39,535 nt of DNA from Chara braunii. Taxonomy: Eukaryota > Streptophyta > Charophyceae > Charales > Characeae. The stretch covers positions 1,619,202-1,658,736 of the forward strand of contig BFEA01000312.1 of the NCBI GenBank assembly GCA_003427395.1. The letters run 5' to 3'. The notes beneath the pieces are model-generated. The model worked only from the letters and a program-made list of their open reading frames with translations, did no database searches and was not told the DNA's origin. A program made the position numbers and the translations under genes. Shown in pieces: positions 1-10,876 of the stretch. Every line of letters begins with the position of its first letter. The stretch's first letter is position 1.

Positions 1-184
1 TCCAGGCTCCCAAATCAGTGAAAACTCGAAGTTTGAAGCATCAACACGAAGGGAAACATCACGGAACTTTCACAAGGTGAATCGCAACTCATCCAAACTT
101 CCAAATCAGTGAAAACTCAAAGTTTGAAGCATCAACATAAAGGAAAACTTCACGGAACTTTCACTAGGTGAATCACAACTCATT
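1..184. repeat. 91-bp tandem repeat, two copies
   Basis: The stretch beginning CCAAATCAGTGAAAACTC at base 10 recurs at base 101 with few differences. Both copies run through CACGGAACTTTCAC and GGTGAATC. The left copy touches the window edge, so the array may be longer. No coding content is evident. Confidence 0.85.
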
Positions 185-239
185 CTCCCCCCTCAGATCA
201 GCAAAAATCGCAGTTTTGACAAGAGGAGAAGGGGGAGAA

Positions 240-358
240 GTGATGGGGAGAAAAGAAAAAGAAGAAGGGGAGGAAGAAGAAGAAGAAGAAGAAGAAGAAG
301 AAGAAGAAGGGGAAGAGGAAGAGGAAGAAGAAGAAGAAGAAGGAGGAGGAGGAGGTCT
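240..358. repeat. GAA/GGA microsatellite
   Basis: An almost pure purine run on the plus strand, mostly GAA and GGA triplets. It translates as poly-Glu on plus and poly-Ser on minus. These frames are open only because the repeat is low in complexity, so no gene is called. Bases 359-486 hold pyrimidine-rich unassigned sequence. Confidence 0.9.
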
Positions 359-486
359 CCCTCCTCTTTCACTCACCTCTTGCTGGTCTCTAGGCAGTGG
401 GGGTCCAATGCTTGGTTCTAGCCTCCTGGGTATGGCTTCTCCTCTCTCCCAAGTCCTCTCTTCCTCCCCTCACACCTCTTCTTAAG

Positions 487-725
487 AGTAACAAATTTTG
501 GGGGATCGTTGGTTGAAGAGCGAATAAATTCGCACTTGCAAACGGGCATTTTCATTATGAAACTGGGGGTACAAGTGCGAGTTAATTCTGACCTATGGAC
601 TAAACAGTAACAAATTAAGGGGTTGGTTGGTTCAAGAGCGAATAAATTCGCACTTGTAAACGAGCATTTCCATTACGAAACTACGCGTACAAGTGCAAGT
701 TGTTTCCGGCTTGTTCTGCGTGTAG
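487..725. repeat. 119-bp tandem duplication carrying the GCGAAT/ATTCGC palindrome
   Basis: AGTAACAAATT at 487 and again at 606 starts two diverged copies. Each contains the palindrome GCGAATAAATTCGC (520-533 and 638-651) followed by ACTTG. Each also has a second, decayed half near its end (TGCGAGTTAATTC at 575). The palindrome is conserved better than the surrounding sequence. Confidence 0.75.
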
Positions 726-783
726 TACGAGCCACAGATCGTCGCAAGAGAGAAATAGGGAAAGATTGCGTACTATTTTTGAA

Positions 784-2370
784 GATGGAGAAAAATTGCG
801 AAGCGATGGGCAGACGACGCATCGATGAAAATACATGGAGAGAGATGGCGCACCGATTGAGAGAGATGGCGCACCAAGCGAGATGGATGGAGTCACAGTC
901 TTCCCCCGAATACAACGTCCGGTCATTACAGCTGAATTTGGGTCATCTTTCAGTCTAAGGACGACTATAATGAGCGTGCGTTGTATATTTCGGGGAAGAA
1001 GGTAGATGGCGCACGAAGGGAAAGAGATCGCAAACTGATTGGGAGATGTGCCGCAGCGAGAGAGAGAGATTGCGCACCGATGGAGAAAGATGGCGCACCG
1101 AAACAGATAGATGACGATGGAGATACATTAGGAAAGATAGCATAGCGATGGAGATAGATGACGAAGGACATAGATTAGAAAAGATAGCGCAACGGTGGAG
1201 ATAGATGATGAAGGAGATAGATTAGGAAAGATAGCGCAACGATGGAGATAGATGACGAAAGGTCGGTAGCGATTGCGCACCGGTGGAGAGAGATGGAGAG
1301 AGGGCGCGCAACAATGGTTAGCGATGCCTCAGCGATGGAGAGAGAAGGCACAGCGATGACCAAGATTTGGTATTGCACAACATCAGTTTCATCGAGTTAA
1401 ACCTTTGTTAAGCATACCTGTCACTTGTTTCGTGCGATTCCGCAGTGATGGGCGGTTGCACCGACGACGACTTGAAACAACAATACAATGGCGATGGCGG
1501 GATCGCACAGGAGTGATGGAGAGCCTCTGGCACAGGGATGGAGGTTGCCCGGTGGTCAAGAGAGATCGCGCAGTGATGGAGTGAGATGGAGAGTGATCAC
1601 TCAACGATGGAGGGAGATCGTGCGGCGATGGAGAGAGAAATCGCGCAGCGCTGCGGTGGGATAACACTGGCCAGGGCTTCGATAGCGATGGCCAGCGCTG
1701 CGGTGGAGAGCGATGGCGCAGCGATGGAACGCCTTACAATGCAGCGATAGCGATAGCGATGGCAACAATGGAACAGCGATAGTGATGACGCAGCGATGGC
1801 GCATCGGTGGAGAGCGATGGCGCACCGGTGGAGAGCGATGGCGCAGTGATGGTTCAGCGATGGAACAGCGATAGCGATGGCGCACCGGTGGAGATCGATG
1901 GCGCAGTGATGGAACAACGATAGCGATGGCAGCGATAGCAATGGCGCACCGATTGAGAGATGGCGCAGCGATGGAACCAGCGTTGCGATGGCAATGATAA
2001 CGATGGCGCAGCGATGGAACCAGCGTTGCGATAACAGCGATAACGATGGCGCAACAATGGAACCAGCGTTGCGATGGCAGCGATAACGATGGCGCAGCGA
2101 TGGAACCAGCGTTGTGATGGCAACGATAACTATGGCGCAGCTATGGAACCAGTGTTGCGATGGCGCAGCGATGGCCAGCGCTGCGATGAGAGCGATCGCG
2201 ATTGTCAGCGCTGCGATGGTCAGGCGAGCGCGACGACTGTGATGGGGGATATAGCTTTGCGTCGCGATGGCGATGAGCTAAGCGCATCGATGGCGATGGT
2301 GCATGGTGAGCGTTGGCGATAGCGATGAGCTAAGCACATCGATGGCGATGGTGCATGGCTAAGCGCATCG
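784..2370. repeat. Degenerate GCGATGGCGCA minisatellite
   Basis: About 1.6 kb built from short degenerate blocks of the type GCGATGGCGCAGCGATGGA, with local higher-order repeats (for example GATGGCGCAGCGATGGAACCAGCGTTGCGATGG-like units around 1965-2160). Early units read AGAGATGGCGCACCGATGG and late units CGATGAGCTAAGCACATCGATGG. Many frames stay open on both strands because stops are rare in the motif. No gene is supported. Confidence 0.85.
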
Positions 2371-2788
2371 ATATCCAACGCCATTGACATTTGCAAAATG
2401 TGTGAATGACAGCGACACCGGAACTTATAGATTTCCGGTGTTCTTGACCTCGACGCACAACGAATCGCCGCTCCTCAGCGGGAAATAAACCGTCGACTGA
2501 CCTCGGCGTGCAATGAACCGCCTCGGCGCACAACGAATCGCCGCATCTTACAGATTCTTGCGCCTGACCTCGTGCCTCGGATCATGCCGATCGACGGTCC
2601 AGATTAGAACTGCGAAAATGACATTGTCTGCCCCTTGTTTTCGGGAACTGTCACATCATTGCACGCTGGAGTTAATGGAGATTTTGGGGCCACTGGCATA
2701 TCAGTGGCTCCGTTCATCTGCGCGGTTGAAAATTGTTGATCGACGGCTGACAATTTTCGGTACCCCTTACCGTTTATAGGCCCGGGCG
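2371..2788. other. Unassigned spacer
   Basis: No gene recognised. The block CGCACAACGAATCGCCGC occurs at about 2453 and again near 2527, each followed by related text, which suggests a decayed duplication of about 74 bp. Short open frames here lack any recognisable motif. Confidence 0.5.
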
Positions 2789-2896
2789 TTTTATGGGCCC
2801 AGGGGTGCGATATGCGAATCGATTCGGCCCCACCTTGATGAGGTTTTATGGGCCCAGGGGTGTGATATGCGAATCGATTCGTCCCCACCTTGATCC
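2789..2896. repeat. 55-bp tandem repeat with CGAATCGATTCG palindromes
   Basis: TTTTATGGGCCCAGGGGTG starts at 2789 and again at 2844. Each unit ends with the perfect 12-bp palindrome CGAATCGATTCG (2815-2826 and 2870-2881) and CCCCACCTTGAT. The pair lies directly upstream of a TATA box, so it could be a duplicated regulatory element. Confidence 0.8.
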
Positions 2897-2921
2897 CGAC
2901 GCGAGGCCTGCTGCAGCAAAG

Positions 2922-2929
2922 TATAAAAG
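2922..2929 (+). promoter_or_regulatory. TATA box candidate
   Basis: TATAAAAG sits 26 bp after the 55-bp duplicated palindromic element, in otherwise GC-rich surroundings. It would start a transcript near 2950 running toward the gene that begins at 4661. The 1.7-kb distance implies a long leader or an intron, so the link to that gene is inference. Confidence 0.4.
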
Positions 2930-3345
2930 GCACTGCAACCCTCGAGTTATCCGTTCCGTTGTCGCTCCACGGATCAAGTCGTGCTATTGCTTCCGCTCCC
3001 GTTCTAATATTTGGTCTCCAGCCCCCCCCACCTTCCGCCATAGCCCGCTCACTCTTCGCTCTTCGCTCCGTCCGCAGTTGCCACATTGTGTTCGGTTCGC
3101 TCTTCGCTTTTCGCTCTTCCTAGCTCGATATCCCTCCACCATAGCCGCACCACGAAGGTAAAATTATATAACTTCAGTTGTCCCATTTTGTGTCCGATGT
3201 TCGAACAGATTCCCAGATGCCCTGTCTCTACCCGCAGGATATAACGCCGCAACCGTGTGCTGTTGAACCCCGAATCGATTCTCGGTTTTGTTGTTTCGCC
3301 AGTGGACGTGTTCTGATGTCTTTTNTCCACCCTCCACCTCCGTCC

Positions 3346-3432
3346 GCCATAGCCGATCCGCGTTCCGCAGCTCCATTACCTTTCGCCATAGCCGATCCGC
3401 GTTCCGCAGCTCCATTACCTTTCGCCATAGCC
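3346..3432. repeat. 39-bp tandem repeat
   Basis: GCCATAGCCGATCCGCGTTC starts at 3346 and 385 of the same kilobase, with a third partial start at 3424 (GCCATAGCC). The two full copies are identical. A lone N at 3325 lies just upstream and may mark an assembly join. Confidence 0.85.
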
Positions 3433-3574
3433 ACGATAATGTTTGAATAAAGCTGCTCGATCCCCTTCGCAACTTGTAGTCGTCACTGTGCATGGCGAAC
3501 CCCGAATCAATACCTAGTTTTTACACTGAACACCGAATCCTTTCCCGATTTTCGCTCACGTGTCCCTTGTGAGG

Positions 3575-3640
3575 TCGCCGACCTGATATCTATATACATA
3601 GATATACTAGATATAGATACATAAATATAGAGAGATATAT
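3575..3640. repeat. AT-rich ATAGATAT low-complexity tract
   Basis: A run of TATATACATAGATATACTAG-like sequence in a GC-moderate neighbourhood. No further function can be assigned. Confidence 0.6.
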
Positions 3641-4575
3641 TGCGAGTCAGTTCCCAGTTTGCGACGTACATTGTTTGAGGAGTGACAACTGCGAGTTAAT
3701 TCGCAGCTGTCCCAAGGTTAGACACATATTTAATTAAAGGTCGTTCTTTATTTCCACAAATGCGAGTCAGTTCACACTTTTTGAGCAACAGTGCTGGAGG
3801 AGTTGATAACCCATCCCGTGCGGCTTTTAGGTCTTCAGTTCCACAATTCCGAGTTAGTTCGTACTTTCCTCTTGTACTTCGGGTTGCAATTGTTGTCCTG
3901 TCTGTAGAACTGCGAGTTAGTTCGCACTTGTCGACACCCTTCGCACTTGTCGATAAACCACATCTTACTTGTTTCGTGCGTCTTTCAGGTCTTCAGTTCC
4001 ACAATTTCGAGTTAGTTCGCACTTTCCCCTAGTACTGCGGGTTGCCATTGTTGTCTTGTCTACAGAACTGCGAGTTAGTTCGCACTTGTTGACACCCTTC
4101 GCACTTGTCAATAAACCACATCTTACTCGTTTCAAGGGCAGCGAGTCGGGTCGCAATCTTTCCGAAGAGTTGTCGTCTTCCCTCCGAGCTCACTCTGCCA
4201 GCCACCCAATTGTTTTGTGTTCGTTTGCATTTCAAACACCAATATCATTCTTCGGTTTCCTTCAGCCCAGAACAGCACGTCGGTTCCCCCTTGTCGATAC
4301 CCATGCGGTACTTGTTGTAGACGACTTCATTCCCAAAACTCCGAGTTAGTTCGCACTTTCCTGAAGATAAATCAACTCTTCCTTGATTCTACGACAGCGA
4401 GCTCGTTCGCACTCTTTCCGTGGAGCTGTTGTCTTCCTTCCGAACTCACTCTGCCAGAGGACTGCTGTCTTTCCTATCCTTCACCCGATTGTTGTGACTT
4501 CGTGTGCATTTCGAACACCCATCTCTTACGTCATTTTCGTCCTCCATTTCATTAAGTCCGAGTTAGTTCGCACTT
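3641..4575. repeat. Cluster of about ten TGCGAGTTAGTTCGCA palindromes within 159-bp repeats
   Basis: The motif TGCGAGTTAGTTCGCA, or close variants, occurs at about 3641, 3690, 3761, 3849, 3911, 4006, 4069, 4341, 4397 and 4559, nearly always followed by CTT. Part of this spread comes from a 159-bp tandem duplication starting AGGTCTTCAGTTCCACAATT at 3829 and 3988. Other copies sit in unrelated flanks, so the motif also spreads or is retained independently. No coding gene recognised. Confidence 0.8.
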
Positions 4576-4587
4576 CGCTTCTGTAGT

Positions 4588-4645
4588 GGTCTGAGGTTGG
4601 GCGTGTTAGTCATCCGAGTTGGTCCGAGGTTGGGCGTGTTAGTCA
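4588..4645. repeat. 33-bp direct duplication just upstream of the start codon
   Basis: GGTCTGAGGTTGGGCGTGTT at 4588 is repeated with one change at 4621, both followed by AGTCA. The second copy ends about 15 bases before the ATG at 4661. Confidence 0.75.
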
Positions 4646-4660
4646 ACGGGTGGGAGTACA

Positions 4661-5839
4661 ATGGCGTCTGCAAAGAACACATCCACAAGCGCTGGACCAT
4701 CTGCCTCCGGGGAGGGACGACCTCTTCAGCAATCTACTCCTCAGTATATGCACGCAATGGGAGCACAATGGTTTTTGGACTTCGTTGTTCAGGGGGACCT
4801 TTTTGGGCCAGCTGTTTTCATGCCACCCACTTGCGTTCCAGACGCTGGGGGAGCGGTCAACGTTCTTCCTCTCGGTACGATCGTGTCGTGCGCCAAGACT
4901 CCTGGAGGTTTGCTCAAGCTGCAAACTAACGGCTTGTACGACGAGTGCAGACTGCCTCTTAGAGGTGTTAAGGGTGTGCTGGTGACCATCAAGTGTTTCG
5001 CGGGGTACGGCTCGAACATGACGTTGTGCTCTCACTTCAAAGGCCTTTACGATGGCGGCAGCAAGCGTCTTCCATCGCCAGAGCAATATCTCGATCTCGC
5101 GATGATGGTGCCCAAAGAACGTTCGGTTCTTCCGCGAGAACATGTTTTTAGGCTTCTGCCACACCATGAGGGGTCGTCTGGCTTGGCTTAAGAAACTCCA
5201 GGGACGACAGTGGGGCGCAGGAGTGCGATTCACGACGCTGGGGGTCGGGTCAAGGGGCTCGCGCGCAGCGTTTGCACGCAGGTCGGCCCGGATGCTCTTG
5301 GGAACACATCGGACTTGCATTCTCAGGGTACAGGGACTCAAAGGGTCGTTACTCCGAAGCTCCTCAAGGTCCACTGCGGCGACAACACGTATTCCCTTCG
5401 AGATGAGACGAGAAGAGAATCCGGCAGATCAGGGCAAGATGTCGGAGGGAATGAGGCTGAAGGGATGGGCGCTGTCCACGAAAGCTCTGGCGGGGAGCCG
5501 ACTCCTTCGGAGAAGAAGCGCGAGCGACAGAGGATGGCGCGAGAGGAGGTGGCGGAGGGAACCCTCCACATAAAGAGGATGAGACGAAAATCAGAGGCGG
5601 TGATGGGCGGGGATGGAGGTGACGTCGGAGAACGTGCCTCGGGAAAGAGGCCGTCGAAGGAAGAGGGTGAGACGGCAAGTAAGAAAGCGAGGAGGCCCGG
5701 CGGTTTGACCATCCGCAAAGGACAAGCCATGGGTGGAGGAAATTCGGCTAATCTAGGCGCTGCGGCCGCGAAAGAACCTTCGGGGAAATCGAAACGGAAA
5801 GTGGCAGATGAAGAAGGCGATGGCCTGAAGAAACCTTGA
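4661..5839 (+). pseudogene. Large broken gene, part 1: N-terminal domain and basic linker
   Basis: The start is chosen at 4661 because GTACAATGGCG is a good plant-type context and the frame then reads like real protein. The first about 170 residues are a globular-looking domain (PQYMHAMGAQWFLDF, then LPLGTIVSC) that I do not recognise. An in-frame TAA at 5189-5191 is followed by continuation in the same frame into a Lys/Arg/Glu-rich, probably disordered linker. This linker carries nuclear-localisation-like clusters (EKKRERQR, KRMRRKS, KKARRPG, KSKRKV). A TGA at 5837-5839 sits where CGA would continue the basic run. The frame goes on into the ParB-like domain, so these stops look like decay, not gene ends. 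Confident that it is coding-derived; function of this part unknown. Confidence 0.7.
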
Positions 5840-7492
5840 AGGCGGAAGACTGCTGAGGCGACGAGCGGTGGCGAAGGGCCTGTCGGTGAGGAGTGCGACG
5901 AAGCGGCAGCGTTCTGGCTCGAATACGAGCGGAACGATAGAGGTGAAATCGTGAAGAAGGAGTTCCCCGTCCAAGTGCTCATCGACCCCAGGAAGGTCTG
6001 CGACATCCCGCCTTGGGAAAGATATTACAACCACCGCAGTCTAAATCGCGAAACTGTGGACGGCATCAAGGATGCGATGCTGAGTCAATTCCGCGAGAAA
6101 AAGGGGAAGATCTGGACGAAAAACCCTCTGGTTTTGGCACCCATCTTCAAGCCGGTGACGCGTAGGCCGGAGAAAGCTGACAGGGTTCACAAAGATGTCT
6201 TCAAGCCAGAGGACAAGGACAAGTACTACTATTACCCTGTTAACGGACAACACACCGTGGCTGCTGTGAAGGAGTTGGAGGGTGAGCCAATATTTGATTT
6301 GTGGAAGATGCACTCGTGGCCGGCGAGAGTAGTGTGGTTCTCCGACCGAGATTTCGCAGGGTAGAGCAGGTCAGTCTCAACGAGAACACGAGACACAACA
6401 TGTCTAAGCAGCGATCGCAGAAGGCCGCGTTCTTGGACATGCGGGAGGCATGGGAGAATGAAGGAAGGTCGATGGCCATTCAAGGGAACCCTTCCAGCAA
6501 GGAGGCCGAAAAACGAGCGTTCTTCAAATTCCAAAAGCTACTTTTGGGAAAGAGTCCGAACGAAGCTCACTGGGCGTTGGCAAAAAACGATTTGTCGCTC
6601 GCCGACAAGGAGTATGTCGCTGCCGTTGGCAATGCATTGAGGCAGTGGATGCCGCTCGTGACGGCCGGTGATGACGTTTTTCGCAAAGCCATGGAGTTCT
6701 ACGCGAAATGGGCGGAGGGGAAGTTGTTGGGCGGCGACGGCAAGACGCCATTGTCGAGGCCGGGCAAATACATGCCAAACAAATCTCCGGGTCTGCAAGC
6801 AATTCCGAAAATTGGCTTGAAAGAGGCGGCTGGTGAAACAAAGATGGCGTGACTGGTCCAGGTCCCGGCGCCTTCGACCAAAAAGAAAACGCAAGCGGAC
6901 GATAAGTTTTTCGTGGTCGTGAAGGAGCCTGACATGTTCTGTTGGCAGTGTCTTGCCGACATGACCGATGTCGAGAAACTATCGATCCTCGACGACATTC
7001 TCGCACTAAGGGGAGTGTTCGTGCAATCCGCGGGCGGGCATCTGAAGCGTCAGCATAAACCTGGAATTAAAAACATAGTCGCGACGACGAAAGTGGACCG
7101 TGTGATGCTCCGTACGTTCCACTACATCTTGTTCCTTGAAATGGAGGAGGACGAACATGTTTGGCGCTACGGGAGCCCTTTTTTTCCGGACCGAGGGGCG
7201 ACTTCCAAAGGAGTTCGGGCCGCTGGGCCTCACGAAACAGGTGTGGTTCGAAATGTGAAAGCATTTCCAAGGCGCGGTGGAGTACATGAACACTTGCAAA
7301 CGTACTCTTCCGCACGAGAAGGAGTCCCTCAACGACGCAAAGAAATTGTACGAGGAAGACAGGTTCCCTAAATCTTTCGAAAAGTCTGTCCGTTCCATCT
7401 TGCGATGGACAGAAGAAGAAGTTCGAGATACGATCAGGGTCAGCGGGGATGTGAGGCCAATCAAATGGCCCGACCTCAACCGGGTTGACTAG
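5840..7492 (+). pseudogene. Large broken gene, part 2: ParB/sulfiredoxin-like domain and following region
   Basis: The same frame continues after the TGA. EFPVQVLIDPRKV, then NRETVDGIKDAM, then NPLVLAPI, then VNGQHTVAAVKEL (NGQHT at 6242-6256), then WPARVVWF and LNENTR (6376-6393) follow the order of a ParB/Srx fold: entry strand, helix, lPlvV strand, G-x-x-R-xx-A helix and the terminal EN-R motif. The usual Arg of GxxR is Thr here, so nucleotide binding as in bacterial ParB may be lost. A one-base loss near 6362 shifts the frame. A TGA at 6850-6852 (probably from CGA), a shift near 7190 and a TGA at 7256-7258 follow. The region after about 6450 (helical, ending PIKWPDLNRVD) is not recognised. 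The family call is by motif order only; no search was run. Confidence 0.5.
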
Positions 7493-9262
7493 CCTTATTC
7501 CTTTCGCTTTCCCGCCTTCCCAAGCTCACAGTCATGTCACTGCGATCCGTGAGGTTGTGCGACATTACGTGTGCAACCTGTACGTCCTCGATTTGTGTGA
7601 TCCCACACTCCTCATATACTGGCGAGAAGACGATTTCGCCAACTTGCAAGGCGTTCTCCAAACACTTTCGCCACCGCACTGGGCACTTGTGATTTTTTTC
7701 CCCTCTCGTTGGGAGCTCAGTTTCTTGAAAGGCATGGTCAGGCTTAGCGTCCATCACGTCAGGACAGGGAAGTGTGTGCGCAATGCACAAAAGCTGGCCA
7801 CTGTCCGGGAAGGCAATATGCTGGTTGAGGAGTGTGACCGCCTGTACGTGATTTTTAATGGCGAGAAGCTGGAAGACAACACATTCGCAGTCTACGCGGT
7901 CAGTAGCCCGACAAAGGCTTCCCGTGCTCATGGTCCCAGTCCGGCCAAACACGTGGTGGCGGCCTACTCGAAAGTTGTCTGTTCGTCCGACCCATCAGGA
8001 CAGGCTGTGGCGTGTTTCGACGTGCCGGAAGAGGAAAGGTTCTCTCGTAGCATGTGGGAGGACGATGGCGTGACATTTGCAAAGCTGGGCAAACTGTTTT
8101 TTTCTTTGGGAAGGCGCATGCGTCTATCGTCTGGGAACTTCTGCGCACCGGTCGGAACGTTGTCGCGTTGGAGAAGGAGGCAAAGATGATCGATTACCTT
8201 CACGAGTTCGTAAAGACACGCGTTGCAGACACTTGCAATGCTTGCGAGTTTGTCCAGACCACCGGCGAACGAAACTGGGATCCCAAACGTGACGTGTATT
8301 GGAAATTGCCGGGGAACAAAAGGACGGAGGTTTGGGACTTCCTTTTCCGACCCGGACTGCCTGGTCCGACCGACCTCGAATACAGTCGACGGAGAAACCT
8401 GGTGTTCGGTGTGCTCAATGGGTACCACGATGCACCCAGGGAGTCTGTCTCGCATTTCCTGAGAAGGCTGGAGCACATTTACTTCACGCTGGCCGAACCG
8501 CTCACCCTGGAAAACTACAAGTCACAGTTTGACGAGGAGGACCCTTTCGACGCTGAAGACATGGAGGAGCTGAGCGACTCCGAAACCTTCGATTTCGAGT
8601 CCATGCCACTTCCTCGGGTGGTTGGACAGGTTGGTGATGAAGAGGAAGGTGGCCCTCGGAGATATAGCACGTCCCCTGCCGGTTTGAAGCGTGTGTTTTG
8701 GGGCGAACCAGTCGACGACCAATCGTCTGATGACGGGGACAAAGCGAGAGACTATGATCACGAACCTTGTGACATTCTCCCTGAGGACCACGACACCTGG
8801 AAGAATGACAGACTCTACTTCTTCGGCAAGCATCACCAGTTCACGGCGGAGGATGTCTGGGGACACAACGTCGTCTTGCACCCGAGGATATTCCAACCTG
8901 TTGTGAAGAATGGAATGTGGGTCATGACAATGAACGAGGCCGATGGCAAGTGGAGTGCACTGAAGAGAACGGGAGCGGATGCATTTAAGAGAACGGCGAG
9001 ACATGCTGTGGTGGAGCATTTGAGTCTTATGAACCCCGAGAGGAACAATCCGGACGTCGTTGCGTATGCAGAACAAAAGCTAAATGAGTTGTACGCCAAC
9101 AACATGTTGGAGTTTCGAGCGCCTTTCTACACACTTGAAACGGCACCGTCTCGTGGCATTGACTGGCGCATGCCGCAACCTCCATCGGGCGGTCAGCATC
9201 CGGGAGGGGGTGGAGGAGGAGACGAAGGAGACGGCGGGGGTGGCGGAGGAGACGGCTCATAG
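7493..9262 (+). pseudogene. Large broken gene, part 3: degenerate N4/N6-type DNA methyltransferase-like domain
   Basis: After a frameshift near 7490 the frame reads CNLYVLDLCDPTLLIYW (about 7575-7625), then LSPPHWALVIFFPS. This is the position and shape of the DPPY motif, the following helix and the strand of beta-class amino-methyltransferases. Further on come VFFFGKAHASIVWELL (from about 8096) and GRNVVALE (8150-8173), which resemble the FxGxG motif I and the acidic end of the next strand (GR-iGiE). A frameshift lies in a T7 run near 8097. Both catalytic motifs deviate from consensus, so activity is doubtful. The C-terminal 350 residues contain an acidic patch (FDEEDPFDAEDMEEL) and end in a Gly/Asp repeat before TAG 9260-9262. 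A ParB-like domain followed by such a methylase is a combination known from phages and bacteria; the eukaryotic setting is unusual. Confidence 0.45.
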
Positions 9263-9480
9263 TTTGCCGGAAAGGGGCCGGGCGAGACATAGTCGGTAGA
9301 GAAGGCGTTCGGCGGAAAGGGGTCAGGCGAAAAGGACTCGGGCGGAAAGGGATCGGGCGGGAAGGGGTCGGGCGGGAAGCGTAGAACGTCCGGGAGTCCC
9401 CAGTATATGGAAACTGACCCCCACTGCGTAGGGAGTCGAGATTCCGACATGCGAGACGAGACCACCCTGAGGTCTGATCA

Positions 9481-9500
9481 AGTGCGAGTAGATTCGCACT
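9481..9500. repeat. Dispersed palindrome inside the coding linker
   Basis: AGTGCGAGTAGATTCGCACT has perfect 7-bp arms (AGTGCGA/TCGCACT). It lies within coding-like sequence, unlike most other members of the family. Confidence 0.8.
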
Positions 9501-9692
9501 TGTCTGCGAGGACTTTGTTTCCCGTTGCCGAGGAGAGTCCATTCCGTCGTGCGCAGCAGAGGTCTCCTGTGCTCAACACCTTGCTCCTGAAAGAGGGTGC
9601 GTCTTCGTTTTGCCTGGAGGGTGGGATGCCTCCATTGCGAAGGAGCGAAGGTGCGACCTTCGGTTCCCTCAGCTCGGGAGACCGCCACAAAC

Positions 9693-9708
9693 TCCGAATA
9701 CATTCGGA
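9693..9708. repeat. Dispersed palindrome, compensated variant
   Basis: TCCGAATACATTCGGA is perfectly self-complementary in its arms. Relative to the GCGAAT/ATTCGC form it changes on both sides (G to C on the left, C to G on the right), so symmetry is kept. Confidence 0.75.
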
Positions 9709-10365
9709 TTTGCTGACATCGCCCTCTGCCATAAGTGTTCCTCACGCAACAGTTCCGCAGGGCCAAGAAAATGTGACGTCCTGCCCCCCGCATCTTCAGT
9801 TGGACACAGGGTTACCCTGCTCGCCTCCGTTCTCATGTGTTGAGACTCGAGACTGGCGGTCTCACGACGTGCTGGAGGGGCCGCTGCAAGAATGTTGGAC
9901 ACCGGGGGTGGCGAGTACGAACGTCATACTCCTGGGGAAGAGGAGCGCTCTCAGGGAACGCGTGCTGTACATCGGGAAGAGAAGACTCAACGCTGGCAGT
10001 CTCGCAAAGTGTTGGAGACCGGGGGTAGCGATTGTGAACGTCATGCTTCGGAGGGTGCGTCTGTGGACACTGACAGCGAGAGTGCAGGAGCTCCGGGGGA
10101 AACGCATGCTCTACAGCGGGGAGAGGAGTCACGAAGGATGCCGGCTCGGGAAAACGTGAAGGGGCTCCACGCACGAGTGCTGGTGATCGGGACGTCCGAA
10201 GAGGTTCTGCACAGTTGGTCGGCTGTGGCCACGACGCGAGAGGGTGTCGTTAAGGGAGGTCAGTGGACGTTCGTGCAAGCTCCTGTTCTTGGCGACGATG
10301 AAGACGAAAAAGAACCCGCGGTGGAAGCTCGGGTTCGTGGCGATGAGAAAGGCAGAGAACCCGTG

Positions 10366-10850
10366 GTGGAAGGCGGTGAGGTGACTGTCGACATTCAGAG
10401 GGATCCACAACGGAAAGATGGTGATTCTTCGCCCACCCGTTGCGGTGAAGAACAGGGTGGTCAAGCGTCTATCCTAAGCACCGCCTCGGGGAATGGTGCT
10501 TCATGAAGCCATAGAATTGGGTGACAACGCGGCTGCCACCGGCTGGTTAGCGACTAAGGCGTGGCCGAGATGCAGAACGTCGGATCCTCCGTGGAAGGCG
10601 GTGAGGTGGCCGTCAGCATCAAGATGGATCCAGAGCGGAAAGATCATGATTCTCCGTCCACCCGTTGCGGTGCAGAACAGGTTGATCGAGCATCTGTCCT
10701 CAGTACCGGCCGGGAAATGGTGCTTCATGAAGCCATCGACTTGCTATGCGACTCAGCTGCCACCGAGCTGGTTAGCTACACAGCCGTGACCGAGGTGCAA
10801 AACCTCGAATCGTCCGTGGACGTTGGCGCAGTGGCGCAACAGGAGGGCGA
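10366..10850 (+). repeat. 225-bp (75-codon) coding repeat, 2.2 copies
   Basis: GTGGAAGGCGGTGAGGTG at 10366 and 10591 and GTGGACGTTGGCG at 10816 are spaced exactly 225 bp. The copies share DPQRKD/DPERKD, TRCGEEQ/TRCGAEQ and the nucleotide block ATGGTGCTTCATGAAGCC. The period is divisible by three, as expected for an expanding protein repeat. Confidence 0.8.
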
Positions 10851-10876
10851 GTTTCCTCAAAGGGTTCCCGAGCATG

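Larger units (their letters stand above)
9263..10876 (+). pseudogene. Large broken gene, part 4: repetitive linker
   Basis: The frame of part 3 continues past TAG 9260 and TAG 9290 into GEKDSGGKGSGGKGSGGK, a short Gly-Lys-Ser repeat (about 9300-9380). A Ser/Arg-rich stretch follows. Near 9880 the frame shifts by one and reads a charged, probably disordered region with two related blocks, LDTGGGEYERH and LETGGSDCERH. From 10366 a 225-bp (75-codon) repeat starts VEGGEV, with copies at 10366, 10591 and partially 10816. A stop at 10504-10506 in the first copy results from one missing base relative to the second. The segment probably links the methylase-like and protease domains. Confidence 0.5.

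Noticed and set aside
168-485. Poly-Glu and poly-Ser frames
   Set aside because: Caused by the GAA microsatellite; no unique sequence of protein character.
4643-5374. 243-codon minus-strand frame opposite the giant gene
   Set aside because: Shadow of the plus-strand coding region, which has the better start context and domain continuity; the same holds for the 222-codon minus frame at 5338-6006.
4661-9262. Bacterial or phage origin of the ParB-methylase segment as contamination
   Set aside because: Same strand and continuing frames into a eukaryotic Ulp1 domain with an intron, nuclear-type basic clusters, and the dispersed palindrome inside the linker tie it to the host sequence.
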